In this document: positions 8,323 to 16,884 of the stretch, piece by piece | Position numbering within the stretch: the first letter of the stretch is position 1 | How the letters are laid out: every line of letters begins with the position of its first letter | Origin: JAKBCQ01 sp021807585 | Lineage (GTDB): Bacteria > Planctomycetota > Planctomycetia > Isosphaerales > Isosphaeraceae | DNA: 25,948 bases | NCBI GenBank assembly: GCA_027325115.1 | Contig: DAHWFG010000250.1 | Location: 1-25,948, forward strand | Reading direction: 5' to 3' | Position numbers and translations under genes: made by a program | Notes under the pieces: generated by a model | Told to the model about the DNA's origin: nothing | The model's database searches: none | The model's input: only the letters and a program-made list of their open reading frames with translations

Positions 8323-8930
8323 TTCAGATTCCAACCTTATTTATGGACATCGGCGGCGTTTTCTTGACGAACGCCTGGGACACCGGCGCGAGGAAACGCG
8401 CCGCCGAGGCGTTCCAGCTCGATTATCAAGAATTTCAAACGCGCCACGAGATGCTCAAGACCGCGTTCGAGACGGGTCGATTGAGCCTTGACTCTTACAT
8501 CAAGAAAGCCGTGTTTCATCGGTCGCGGACGTTCTCTCCCGATGATTTCAAAACGTTTATGTTCAGTCAATCGAAGGCGTTGGGAGAGACGCTCGACTGG
8601 CTGCGAAAGCTGGCTGCGACGGGAAAGTATCGACTCTTCACGCTCAACAACGAATCGCGCGAACTCCACGAATATCGCGTCCGCACGTTCAAGCTGCACG
8701 ACGTGTTCTCGGCGTTTTTGACGTCGTGTTATCTGGGACAGGCGAAGCCCGACGAGGGGATTTACACGAGCGCCCTCGGGATCTCGTGCTGTTCCAAGTC
8801 GCACGCGCTATTCATCGACGATCGCGCGCTCAACGTCGAGCCCGCGATCGCGCTCGGTTTACACGCGTATCAATTTCAAGATCTCGAAACGCTCCGCACG
8901 GTTTTGAAGGAGCACGGGGTCGAGGCTTGA
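8319..8930 (+). CDS. HAD-superfamily hydrolase (subfamily IA-like phosphatase)
   Basis: This 203-residue protein has all four HAD motifs: nucleophile Asp10 in 'FMDIGGVFLTN', motif II near Thr108-Asn110 ('LFTLNNES'), Lys143 in 'GQAKPDEGIY', and Asp167-Asp168 in 'ALFIDDRALNVEPA'. A helical cap of about 70 residues lies between motifs I and II, as in subfamily IA enzymes of the YihX type (sugar or small-metabolite phosphatases). The second Asp usual in motif I is Gly12, as in the DxGxV variants. Its ATG overlaps the stop of the HD gene by four bases. A hairpin with a short T run follows at 8986-9011. It is a likely phosphatase; the substrate is unknown. Confidence 0.88.
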   Translation: MIQIPTLFMDIGGVFLTNAWDTGARKRAAEAFQLDYQEFQTRHEMLKTAFETGRLSLDSYIKKAVFHRSRTFSPDDFKTFMFSQSKALGETLDWLRKLAATGKYRLFTLNNESRELHEYRVRTFKLHDVFSAFLTSCYLGQAKPDEGIYTSALGISCCSKSHALFIDDRALNVEPAIALGLHAYQFQDLETLRTVLKEHGVEA

Positions 8931-8985
8931 TCGCTCGGCTTCGACGCTCGATGACAAGTCGATGATGAGTATCCCTAAGTGAGAC

Positions 8986-9011
8986 GCGCCGTTCGGTCGA
9001 TCGGCGCTTTT
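8986..9011 (+). terminator. Probable intrinsic terminator of the HD/HAD operon
   Basis: GCGCCG (8986-8991) pairs with CGGCGC (9002-9007) around a 10-nt loop, followed by TTTT. It lies 55 bp after the HAD stop and 70 bp before the TPR gene. The T run is short, so confidence is moderate. Confidence 0.5.
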
Positions 9012-9081
9012 CCCTTGGAACTCAAAGATCGAAGTTCTCGACGTTCAAGCCCCGATCGCGAGTTCGGACGGAGGCTTTGAC

Positions 9082-10641
9082 ATGAACACAAGTCGACTTC
9101 GATCGGCCGTCTTGATCCGATTCGTCGCGATCGTTTGCTTCTCGTCGATCGCCCAAAGCGTTCGCGCCCAGGAATCCGACCCGCCGGGAGCTCCGCGGGC
9201 GATCGTTCAAACACAAGATCTTTTAAGAAACGGCGAATATCTAGAAGCGTTAAATCTGTGCGAACGTCTCGTGACGACTTACCCCTATTACCAAACAGGT
9301 CGGCTCAAACACGGACTCGTGCTCAGTTGCCTGGGACGATACGACGAGGCGATCCAGGAATTCGACTCGGTCATTCTCAAAGATCCCGCGAATCTCGTCG
9401 CGATCCTTAATCGCGTTTCTGCAAATATTCAAAAACATGAATATGAGAAGGCGATTCCCGATTGTTTGGCCGCGATTCGTCTCGATCCGTCGATCCATCT
9501 CGCTTATGAAGATCGCGCATCGATTCGAATATGCCTGAACCAAGACGAACGCGCAATCGCCGACATCGAGAAGGCGATCAAGCTCGTCGAACGCGAACAT
9601 CTCGACAGCCGATCGCGGTATCTCCGCATTCGAGGAGAGGCGCGAAAGAATCTCGGTCGCTATTTTCTCGCGCTCAAAGATTTTGACGCGTCGATCCATT
9701 TGGCGTCGCGTAATTTGGGGGCGTATCTCGAACGGGGCGAGGTTCTCGATCGCCTCGGTCGCCACGACGAGGCGACGCGCGATTATCGCACCGCGATTCG
9801 GCTGGGACCCTACTTCGTATTCGAAACCCCGTCATATAACGGTAGAGAATTAAAACTTGTATCGATCTCGTCGATCAGAAGCCAATCGTCGGTTTTTTCA
9901 ACCCTGGGACGCTGTTGCGACCGCCTCGGCCTGTTTCGATCGGCGATATCCTACCATGAACAAGCGTTGCAATTGGACATTAAAAACACATATGCTTATG
10001 GATGCCGCGCCGCATCCCGCTTCACCCGCGGCGACCTTGAGGGAGCGCGCGACGATTGCGAAACCGTGCGAAATCTCGATCGATACGACGCGAGCGTCGT
10101 TTTATACATGGCCGCGATCGACGCTGTGCGCAAACCCGAAGACGCCGCGTTTTCCACACACGCTTATATCGAACTGCGTTCTTGGAACGATCCCGACGCG
10201 GCGACCGCGGCGATGATCGGCGCGCTCGGTTCTTACCGGGTCGATCAAAAGCGAGACGCCGAAGCTTTGCTTGAAGAGGCGAGCAAACACGTTCCTCGAT
10301 CCGAGTGGCCAGGACCGATCATCAGATATCTCCGCCGCGAATCGACCGCCAAGGAGCTTCTCGACGCTACGACGACTCCCGATCAAACGACCGAGGCGCA
10401 CGCGTACCTGGGTGTCGATTTGTCGTTCGCCGGAAAGGTTGACGAGGCGCGCGATCATTTGCGTTGGGTTTTGACACGGGGGAATCTGCGCTGTTTGGCG
10501 GCCGATCTGGCTCTGAACGAATTGCGCAGGCTCGACGGGGCGGACGCGGTCGATCGCGCCATCAACACCGAGACGAATGCGAAATCGAAGGGAACATCGA
10601 AGGCCAAAAAATCACGATCGGCGTCGGGTCGATCGAAATAA
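9082..10641 (+). CDS. Secreted tetratricopeptide-repeat protein
   Basis: This 519-residue protein starts with a signal peptide ('RLRSAVLIRFVAIVCFSSIA' core, likely cleaved after 'SVRA' near residue 30), so it is probably exported. TPR motifs run from about residue 45 to 330, for example 'GRYDEAIQEFDSVILKDPA', 'YEKAIPDCLAAIRLDPSIHL', 'LGRYFLALKDFDASIHLA', 'GRHDEATRDYRTAIRLGP' and 'LGLFRSAISYHEQALQLD'. A less regular helical part and a Lys/Ser-rich tail follow. TPR solenoids bind other proteins; no enzymatic motif is present and the partner is unknown. GGAGG lies 7 bp before the ATG at 9082. It stands between the HD/HAD operon terminator and a long structured non-coding stretch. Confidence 0.88.
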   Translation: MNTSRLRSAVLIRFVAIVCFSSIAQSVRAQESDPPGAPRAIVQTQDLLRNGEYLEALNLCERLVTTYPYYQTGRLKHGLVLSCLGRYDEAIQEFDSVILKDPANLVAILNRVSANIQKHEYEKAIPDCLAAIRLDPSIHLAYEDRASIRICLNQDERAIADIEKAIKLVEREHLDSRSRYLRIRGEARKNLGRYFLALKDFDASIHLASRNLGAYLERGEVLDRLGRHDEATRDYRTAIRLGPYFVFETPSYNGRELKLVSISSIRSQSSVFSTLGRCCDRLGLFRSAISYHEQALQLDIKNTYAYGCRAASRFTRGDLEGARDDCETVRNLDRYDASVVLYMAAIDAVRKPEDAAFSTHAYIELRSWNDPDAATAAMIGALGSYRVDQKRDAEALLEEASKHVPRSEWPGPIIRYLRRESTAKELLDATTTPDQTTEAHAYLGVDLSFAGKVDEARDHLRWVLTRGNLRCLAADLALNELRRLDGADAVDRAINTETNAKSKGTSKAKKSRSASGRSK

Positions 10642-10928
10642 CTCAATCGCGGGTCTTGTCGATCGACGTAAGATTGAAAGCGTCGCAATCGCGCGTTCGA
10701 GCGACCTTGATGTCGAACGATCTCAATTCCGTGCGGAATCGGATCCTTAAGGGATCGGCTTGAGTTCCTCGACATTTTTTTTGAGATCTCGTGAACTTTT
10801 TCGCGCGAGCGACGTCTAAGGGGTTGCAACCAATTCGCGTAATTGGCGTTTTCGGACCCCCGGCGGACCGATAACGGATCATAAAGATCGTTGCAAGACC
10901 TTGAGATGAAACACGTTACGTAATGACA
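10642..10928. other. Non-coding stretch after the TPR gene with several hairpins
   Basis: I see no convincing gene here. Structures on the plus strand include ATTCCG/CGGAAT (10726-10739), GATCC/GGATC (10742-10756) enclosed by CTCAA/TTGAG (10722-10764) and followed by eight T residues (10775-10782), which may end the TPR transcript. A perfect palindrome GGTTGCAACC and the pair CCAATT/AATTGG follow near 10822-10847. This could be the 3' untranslated region or hold a small RNA that ends at the terminator at 10929-10993. Confidence 0.4.
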
Positions 10929-10993
10929 GCGTCGGCCGGCTCGATCGCATTGGTCGAGACACCGCCGATTGAGCCGGTCGACGCGACTTTTTT
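10929..10993 (+). terminator. Strong 19-bp hairpin with T tract (terminator or attenuator)
   Basis: Arm 10929-10947 pairs with 10966-10984 over 19 bp with two G-U pairs. An inner GGT/ACC extension caps it, and TTTTTT (10988-10993) follows after 3 nt. It is directional for the plus strand, because the other side is not T-rich. The only recognised gene upstream ends almost 290 bp away, so it either ends a long 3' untranslated region, ends an unseen small RNA, or attenuates the small reading frame that starts at 11027. Confidence 0.7.
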
Positions 10994-11026
10994 CCCGCCC
11001 GATGCGGCGGAAGCGAGGGTATAGCC

Positions 11027-11482
11027 ATGTTGAACCGTAAGACCCGTCCGTTCTCGGCCAATTTCCAAGGGCTGAATGTCGACGCGCGGTCGCTCGTCGT
11101 TAAGACGAACGGGAATATGGTGGGCGATACCCTCGGCGCCTTAAAGCCGCATCGACTTCCCATTTCCCATCCACCAATTGACACGACGGGGAACGAACGC
11201 TGGTCGCGATCGCCGGATTCACCGGCTTCGCGCTGTTCGTCCTCGGATCGAGGTCGCGTGGATCGTCTCTCGAGCGCGTTCGGCTTCAGTAGGCCGAGAG
11301 CGGCGGCGGACGGTATACGCGGCGAGACGCCGGCGTCGTTTTATCGACGCCAACCTCAAGCCGACGGTAGAGTTCGCTCGACAGTCGCGCGCCGGGTCCG
11401 GCGCCTCGCGGGGTTTTCCAACCCCAATCGATTTCAGGTGATATTAAAACGCCTGGAATTGATCGCCTCGATCGCCGCATGA
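11027..11482 (+). CDS. Doubtful small reading frame, possibly frameshifted
   Basis: The ATG at 11027 has GAGGG 7 bp upstream, better than many real genes here. The first 55 codons ('MLNRKTRPFSANFQGLNVDA...') have a normal composition. From about 11190 the frame turns into Arg/Ser-rich sequence typical of non-coding reading. At the same point the frame shifted by -1 encodes a good membrane helix ('TLVAIAGFTGFALFVLGS') and stops at 11293. The switch is near a GGGG run (11188-11191). Either a small protein of about 88 residues with a C-terminal membrane anchor has been broken by a one-base change, or a frameshift is programmed, or none of it is real. I recognise no family. Confidence 0.25.
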   Translation: MLNRKTRPFSANFQGLNVDARSLVVKTNGNMVGDTLGALKPHRLPISHPPIDTTGNERWSRSPDSPASRCSSSDRGRVDRLSSAFGFSRPRAAADGIRGETPASFYRRQPQADGRVRSTVARRVRRLAGFSNPNRFQVILKRLELIASIAA

Positions 11483-11826
11483 CGACCTTTCCTGAACATC
11501 GTCGACAGATACTGATATCTTCGACAACGATTTCTTGAAAGGCGCGCGGATCGTCGCGGAGGAGCTTGATCGACGACTCTCGTCGATTCGGCCGCCGCGC
11601 TCCTGACGTAACCAGTCGGCCGCTTTCCTTGGCGTCTACGCACGCCTCGGAGGATCGGCTCGCGTCCCCTCGGCTGAAACCGAGACAGGTTCGCCTTTTC
11701 GGGCGATTCGCGAGCGAATTCTTGAGGAAAGTCGGCTTGTGTCGGGCGTCTCGCCTCGCCGCGCTCGCTCGTTGAATCGAGCCGGGGCCGCAAGGTTGGT
11801 GCGGAGGAAATGGGAGATTTGATCGC
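11294..11826 (+). other. Structured non-coding region upstream of the ECF sigma gene
   Basis: No gene is supported on either strand. Perfect or near-perfect hairpins are GGCGTCG/CGACGCC (11332-11351), GCGCC/GGCGC (11389-11404), GGGGTT/AACCCC (11410-11425) and, further on, ATTCGC/GCGAAT. Long open frames exist on both strands but have Arg/Ser-rich composition. The region may be the leader of the sigma factor mRNA or the remains of genes. Confidence 0.35.
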
Positions 11827-12480
11827 ATGGTCGCCATCATCGAGACCGAAATCGAACCGATCAGTCGCTGGAGCGCCTTGGCCGAGACCGTCGTGCGTGC
11901 TCGGGAAGGTGATCGCGCAGCCTTCGGCGAACTCGTCGAGCAGTTCCAGCCGACCGTTTACGCGGTCTGTTTGCGGCGTTTGGGAAACGCGTCCGACGCT
12001 CTCGAACTGACGCAGGACGTCTTCCTGCACATCTTGCGTCGGCTCGATCAGATTCGCGAGCCCGAGCGGTTCGCAGGCTGGCTGCGCCAGGTGGCGGCTC
12101 GTATGGCCATCAACCACGCGACCCGCCGGACGATCCACCCCGGCGTCGAAACCGAGGTTCTCGAAGCCGCAAGCGCCGAAACCGACGATCCGGTCGACGA
12201 GATGATCGCACGCGAACGCGCCTCAAGGCTCTGGGCGGGTTTGAGCCGGCTCAAAGAGCTTGACCGCGAAACGCTCGTCGCGTTCTACATCCAGGAGCAA
12301 TCGCTTCTGGAAATGGCCGAACGGTTCGAAGCCCCCGTGGGGACGATCAAGCGTCGCCTCCACGTCGCGCGGAAACGGCTTAAGGACGAACTGACCGCGG
12401 CCTCGGTCGACCCCGACGAATGGAAATCGCTCGGGTTTGAATCGCACGAAAACGAGATCGAAGACGCGATCCTCGTCTAA
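11827..12480 (+). CDS. ECF-type RNA polymerase sigma factor
   Basis: This 217-residue protein has two sigma domains. Region 2 (about 20-95) includes 'GDRAAFGELVEQFQPTVYAV', 'DALELTQDVFLHILRRLDQI' and 'FAGWLRQVAARMAINHAT', which bind core polymerase and the -10 element. Region 4 (about 140-195) includes the helix-turn-helix 'SLLEMAERFEAPVGTIKRRL' for the -35 element. A linker and a short acidic C-terminal tail (about 196-217) complete it; there is no region 3, as expected for the extracytoplasmic-function group. No anti-sigma factor gene is adjacent: the next gene is convergent and unrelated. The ATG at 11827 has GGGAG upstream. The gene is followed at once by an intrinsic terminator, so it is probably monocistronic. 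Its regulon is unknown. Confidence 0.92.
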   Translation: MVAIIETEIEPISRWSALAETVVRAREGDRAAFGELVEQFQPTVYAVCLRRLGNASDALELTQDVFLHILRRLDQIREPERFAGWLRQVAARMAINHATRRTIHPGVETEVLEAASAETDDPVDEMIARERASRLWAGLSRLKELDRETLVAFYIQEQSLLEMAERFEAPVGTIKRRLHVARKRLKDELTAASVDPDEWKSLGFESHENEIEDAILV

Positions 12481-12513
12481 TGTCCTTAAGTTCTTACTTA
12501 AGAATTCCAAAGA

Positions 12514-12552
12514 ATGTTCTTTCCTTAAGGATTAGGGAGAGAACATTTTTTT
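12514..12552 (+). terminator. Intrinsic terminator of the sigma factor gene
   Basis: Arm 12514-12525 pairs with 12535-12546 over 12 bp with two G-U pairs, with a 9-nt loop and then six T residues (12547-12552). It lies 34 bp after the sigma gene stop and just before the end of the convergent oxidoreductase gene. Its direction is plus; the minus side has no T run. Confidence 0.85.
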
Positions 12553-12565
12553 GCGCAAAGATCGA

Positions 12566-13747
12566 TTACGCGCGGGGCTCGGCGATCTCGTTCCACGATA
12601 CGACGCGACGTTCGTCGACGGCTTTACGGACGAGCACGCCGATCAGCGTCGCGTCGCGGGCCTCGATCAACGATTCACGCGGCGATTCGATCTCTCCCGC
12701 GGCGATCGCCGAGAGAAACGAAGCGAGCGCGAATTTGGTGTCGGGTATATTGCCAGGATGAAGCGACCGCCGCGGCCGATCGCGATCGCGGAACGTTGCG
12801 GTTCCCGTTCCGAAGTCGATCCCGCCGTTCGAACCGATCACCTTTTGCCAAACGCCCGTGAACGAATCGTCGGCGGGATCAACCCAACTATGACTAAATG
12901 ATAAGTGGAAATCTTGATCCCAGTGAACGACCGCGGAGTATTGATCGGTGACGTCGCGGGCGGGGTCGATCGCGCGGAAGACGTCGCGCCGGCCCGTCCC
13001 GAACGCGAAAGCCGGCGGCCGACGCATCAGCCTGCGGAACAGATCCCATACGTGGACGGCTTGTTCCACCATCCAGTCGCCCGAACGTTCGCGGCGCGAG
13101 AGCCAACCGTCGTGACCCGTCACCGGGCCGTTACTGCTGACCCACGCGGCTCGACCTTCCAATAATTCGCCCAAATCCCCCGCCTGAAGCAGCTCGACTC
13201 CCTCGATATAACGCGGGTTGTGGCGACGCTGAAAGCCCACGCGAACCACCCGATCCGGCGCACGCTCGGCCGCATGAATCACACGATCGCACTCGATCCG
13301 CGTTAATCCCAACGGCTTTTCCGCATATAAATGCTTGCCGGCGCGAATCGATTGCGTGTAGACCTCGGCGTGGAGGTCGCAAGGAACCGCCGCGACGACC
13401 GCGTCGATGTCGTCCCGCTCGATCATCCTCAAGAAATCGGCGTACGATTCGGGTCGCACTCCCTTCGCCTTTTCGACAATTCCGCCGCCGCGAGCGAGAT
13501 GTTTCGGCTCGGAATCGCATAACGCGACGATCCGAGCGTTATCAAGCTCCAAAAGCGATCGAAGCAGCGACGTCCCCCGCGATCCCAGCCCGATCAGCCC
13601 GATGCGGCACGGCGACGACGACGAAGCGATCGCCCCTTCGACGCCTCGACCGCTCGAAAGCGCCAGCCCCGCCGCCGCCGAACAACTCAGAAATTTCCGC
13701 CGGTTCAGCTTGATCGGCGTCGGTCTCGCTTCGTTTAAGTGACTCAT
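12566..13747 (-). CDS. Gfo/Idh/MocA-family oxidoreductase with Tat signal
   Basis: This 393-residue protein has a twin-arginine signal at residues 16-20 ('NRRKFLSCSAAAGLAL'), then a Rossmann domain starting with 'RIGLIGLGSRGTS' (about 48-60) for NAD(P). The family 'EKP' motif is at 143-145 ('YAEKPLG'), its lysine being part of the active site. His232 and Asp235 in 'VEQAVHVWDLF' fit the second conserved catalytic block. Members oxidise or reduce sugars, inositols and related compounds; Tat-exported forms are numerous in Planctomycetota. The substrate is not readable. The ATG at 13747 has only a weak ribosome site; a TATAAA lies about 45 bp upstream but without a good -35. It is convergent with the sigma factor gene and preceded by a 228-bp gap. 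Confidence 0.92.
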   Translation of the reverse strand: MSHLNEARPTPIKLNRRKFLSCSAAAGLALSSGRGVEGAIASSSSPCRIGLIGLGSRGTSLLRSLLELDNARIVALCDSEPKHLARGGGIVEKAKGVRPESYADFLRMIERDDIDAVVAAVPCDLHAEVYTQSIRAGKHLYAEKPLGLTRIECDRVIHAAERAPDRVVRVGFQRRHNPRYIEGVELLQAGDLGELLEGRAAWVSSNGPVTGHDGWLSRRERSGDWMVEQAVHVWDLFRRLMRRPPAFAFGTGRRDVFRAIDPARDVTDQYSAVVHWDQDFHLSFSHSWVDPADDSFTGVWQKVIGSNGGIDFGTGTATFRDRDRPRRSLHPGNIPDTKFALASFLSAIAAGEIESPRESLIEARDATLIGVLVRKAVDERRVVSWNEIAEPRA

Positions 13748-13975
13748 GAAATCTCGAATCGACTCGCTTCATCATTCACTTGATATCGTCATTTATACAA
13801 ACACGCATGCTAGCCGATCGCGCCGATCTTCTCCCGGCGGCTCGGTCAAATGATTATAACGATCCTCTTCGCAAATCTCCACGATCCTCGGAATCGCAAT
13901 CCCGGAAGCGCTCCGCGACGAAGAATTCGTCCCGACGCCAAGCCGATCCTTCCCCCTCGGCGATCATCCCTCCCC

Positions 13976-16462
13976 TCACAAATTCTTGAACTCCTCGGGG
14001 ATCTCCTTGGGATCGTCGATCAAAAGGAAATGATCGAATTCCGCGGTGAACGGCTTCTTCGACATATTCACACCGACAAGCCCAATCTGAAGATCATTCG
14101 AATATTCGGCGGCGATCTCCTGTAAAATCGCCCACTTTTTATCGTCTTTGCTGAACAGGCACCGAAGATGCCCGCTCTTGCGGAACATCATCAACGACAT
14201 CGGTCCCGCGGGTACGTCGAGATAATGCGGTTCGCCCACCTCCTTGCCGTTGCGGTAAATCTCAACCAACAGGCGATTCGCCAACAGCGATCCTTCCACC
14301 GTGCCGCAGCTTCGCTCTAATCGAATAAAATTGTCTTTATCTTGCCATAAAACGATCCCGCCGCTTTGAAAACTGAGCGGCAACGGCCTGCCGGTGCGCG
14401 CGTCCGAAGCCGGATCGAGCCCCGGATGCATCTCCCCCGCAACTCTTACATGAATCAGAAAATCGCCGCTGATCTTCGCAAGCGCCATCGGCGCGTTGTT
14501 CACGGGCTTCCCCTGCTTGTTCTTAAATTGAGGAGCGTGCGTGTGCAACTTGCCCGGAATCGAGATCGTCAATCCCTTGTCCGATTTCGTGAGCTTGCAG
14601 TCTTTATCAGGATCGACCAGCGAACCGAGCTTGTCGATCGTTTTCTTCAGCTTCGATGCGATCCCCGAATCGCGCTCCCCCACCGCGACCAATCGACCGG
14701 GTTTGGAAGGAAGAATGTACGGATGAGGGATCGAGTAATATGTTCTGCCGTCTCCCGCGATGAACGAAACCTGCACCAGCACTTGCTTCGGTTCCCCCGA
14801 GACCGGCACGACCGCGCGCCCCTCGGCCATTTTGGTCGAACGGTCGATCTTGAGCGGGAACGATTGTGTTGTAAGCATTTGAGGCTGACTTGATGGATTC
14901 GGCGACCCCCCCGAATTCCGCGCCGGGGCGGCCGCGGGAGGTTTCGCCGCGTCCCCGGCGACGGGTGAGAATCGCACGCTCACCTCGCGCAATTTTCCCA
15001 TCGGATCGGCTAAAAACGCGCGGGCCTGGAGCTCGAGCGTGCCCCCCGCCCCTGAAACGAGTTCGATCAACACCTTGCCGACACGTCCCGATAAAACCTC
15101 GTCGACATGCGCCGCGGGGATCACCAGGCCGAAATTATCGGCCAACGTTAATTTCGCCACCGCGACGCCGATCAGCCGTCCCGCCTCGTCGACGACGGGC
15201 CCCCCGCTATTCCCAGGCTGAACCGAACCGTCAACCTGAATCAAAGCCAATTGCCCCCGATCGTCGCGCCTCAAGCTCGAAATTGACGCCTTGTTGATCG
15301 TGATCGCGGGATTCCTCCCCTGGCTTCCAGCGACGTTCATCACCTCGCCGAACGGGAACCCAAGAATCATCAGCGCCATCCCCTCGGTCGGCTGACTCGA
15401 CCGATTGATGTCGATCGGCTTGGGAGGATTGTTCACTCCTTTAACCGAGAGAATCGCCAGATCGTGGCTCATATCCCCCGTATTGTCCGCCCCCAGCAAC
15501 TCGGCGACGACCTCCTGCTCGACTCCAGGCCCCTCGCCGCTGCGAAACACGACCGAGATCACCGGCGGCGACTTCGGCTCCGAAGCGTCGGCGGGCTTGC
15601 CCGCCGAATCGCCTTCGTCGTCGTCGTCCCCCTCGCCGTGACTGACGACATGCCGATTCGTCCCCACCAAAACGGCGTTCCCGTCAACCCGCAACACAAA
15701 ACCACTGCCGCTTCCCCGCCCTTTCTCATCTTTAACCTTGATATATACAGATGACTCCTTCACACGCCGAATCACTTGCTCGCGTGTTTCATTTCCATAG
15801 TTATAAGAAGGCGTGGGGGGAGTGTACGCCGCGTTCGACGCCGTCGGATAGCCCTGGTTCGGACTCGCGGGTTCCGATTGCGCGATCGTTTGCGTGGAAT
15901 CGGGCTGTTGCGCCATAACGGGCGCCGCGGGAACGTCGTCCTTACGCCCGCTATTCACCAGGAGCGCCACGACAATCGCCAGCAGCAGCGCCGATCCTCC
16001 CCCGACGCCCAGCAGAATCGGCGTGAGATTGATCGTTTTTTCCTGGGTTTGACGCCCGCTCTTCACGCCTCCGGCTCGTGGTATCGCGGCGTGAGCCGGC
16101 GCCGCCGCGATCTCTTCATACTCCTCGTCGTCGAGCAACGGATTCGCGCGATCGTCGTCTTCCTCCCGCGGCTTCGCTTCGGGTTGCGGCTGCGGACGTT
16201 GCGCCGGCGCGGGTTGAGCTTGGGGACGCGGCGCGGCGGACGGTTGCGGCCGCGCCGTCTGAGGATCCTGAAACGATTGAAGCCGCGGAGCAGGGGGCGC
16301 AACGGGTCGCGATCCCGCGGGCGCGGGCTTCGACTCGCCCCCCGACGGAAAACCGAACTCGGTCACAACGCCGCATGCCGAACACTTGATCTTACCTCCC
16401 GGAAACGTGTCGGGAAGCTTGCCGGTTCGGTTGCAAGACGGACAAGTCACGGAAATCGCCAT
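13976..16462 (-). CDS. Membrane-anchored trypsin-like (Deg/HtrA-like) serine protease with zinc ribbon and DUF1349-like tail
   Basis: With the ATG at 16462 (GAGGTG 7 bp upstream) the protein has 828 residues. The frame continues to a TTG at 16525, but the upstream part is unlike protein. Parts in order: an MJ0042-type zinc ribbon (Cys7, 10, 27, 30); a long Pro/Ala/Gln-rich linker to about 105; an acidic patch; one membrane helix (147-169); and a trypsin-fold domain with His271 ('VGTNRHVVS'), Asp334 ('SHDLAILSV') and Ser419 ('QPGNSGGPVVD'). An Asp/Glu-rich insert follows the His (about 277-298). No PDZ domain is evident. The last 190 residues look like a concanavalin-type DUF1349 domain ('GGIVLWQDKDNFIRLERSC', '...FDHFLLIDD'). 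The topology puts the ribbon in the cytoplasm and the protease outside. The protease call is firm; its targets are unknown. Confidence 0.88.
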   Translation of the reverse strand: MAISVTCPSCNRTGKLPDTFPGGKIKCSACGVVTEFGFPSGGESKPAPAGSRPVAPPAPRLQSFQDPQTARPQPSAAPRPQAQPAPAQRPQPQPEAKPREEDDDRANPLLDDEEYEEIAAAPAHAAIPRAGGVKSGRQTQEKTINLTPILLGVGGGSALLLAIVVALLVNSGRKDDVPAAPVMAQQPDSTQTIAQSEPASPNQGYPTASNAAYTPPTPSYNYGNETREQVIRRVKESSVYIKVKDEKGRGSGSGFVLRVDGNAVLVGTNRHVVSHGEGDDDDEGDSAGKPADASEPKSPPVISVVFRSGEGPGVEQEVVAELLGADNTGDMSHDLAILSVKGVNNPPKPIDINRSSQPTEGMALMILGFPFGEVMNVAGSQGRNPAITINKASISSLRRDDRGQLALIQVDGSVQPGNSGGPVVDEAGRLIGVAVAKLTLADNFGLVIPAAHVDEVLSGRVGKVLIELVSGAGGTLELQARAFLADPMGKLREVSVRFSPVAGDAAKPPAAAPARNSGGSPNPSSQPQMLTTQSFPLKIDRSTKMAEGRAVVPVSGEPKQVLVQVSFIAGDGRTYYSIPHPYILPSKPGRLVAVGERDSGIASKLKKTIDKLGSLVDPDKDCKLTKSDKGLTISIPGKLHTHAPQFKNKQGKPVNNAPMALAKISGDFLIHVRVAGEMHPGLDPASDARTGRPLPLSFQSGGIVLWQDKDNFIRLERSCGTVEGSLLANRLLVEIYRNGKEVGEPHYLDVPAGPMSLMMFRKSGHLRCLFSKDDKKWAILQEIAAEYSNDLQIGLVGVNMSKKPFTAEFDHFLLIDDPKEIPEEFKNL

Positions 16463-16884
16463 CGGCGCACCTCGTCGTCGCAACAGGATATGTTTCTGTT
16501 TGTTCCGTTCGTTCGTGTGGATCAAATCAAATTTGGCGTGAGCGGAATCGATACCGACGGATGACCGATCGCTCCCGTCGACGGGTGATGATTCTTGGGA
16601 TTGATGCTAACCCCCCGGTCGCCGGTTCGCAATCAAAAAAAATCAACGGATCGATCCGACTCTCCGTGTTGTTTTATCGCCTCTCCAGATTCTCGCAGGT
16701 GTCATGAACCGCGAATCCTCTCGACCCACCCCGGCCCTCTTTTTTCGAACCCGCTTGACCCGACGAGCGAAGTGATGAATAGTGAATGAAGACGCTTGAA
16801 GCGAACCCGAGCGAACCGGCTTGTGTCCGTTTGAGAGCGATCGATCCCGAGCGTTTGACGTTCGGGATGCGTTTCACGTGATCG
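16463..16884. other. Gap between the protease gene and ssrA
   Basis: No gene is supported. This must contain the divergent promoters of the protease (minus) and of ssrA (plus), but I could not pick a convincing -35/-10 pair for either. A 10-bp hairpin with one G-U pair (16844-16853 with 16859-16868, loop TTTGA) ends 16 bp before the mature tmRNA 5' end and would be in its promoter or leader. Confidence 0.4.

Noticed and set aside
10879..11184. Minus-strand frame of 101 codons in the hairpin region
   Set aside because: It starts at a TTG without a ribosome site and runs through the 19-bp hairpin; no protein-like features.
11434..12138. Minus-strand frame of 234 codons opposite the sigma factor
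   Set aside because: It is a reverse-frame shadow of the ECF sigma gene in a GC-rich genome; the plus-strand gene has clear domains.
16463..16525. Extension of the protease to TTG 16525
   Set aside because: The ATG at 16462 has GAGGTG at good distance and starts directly before the zinc ribbon; the extension has no ribosome site.
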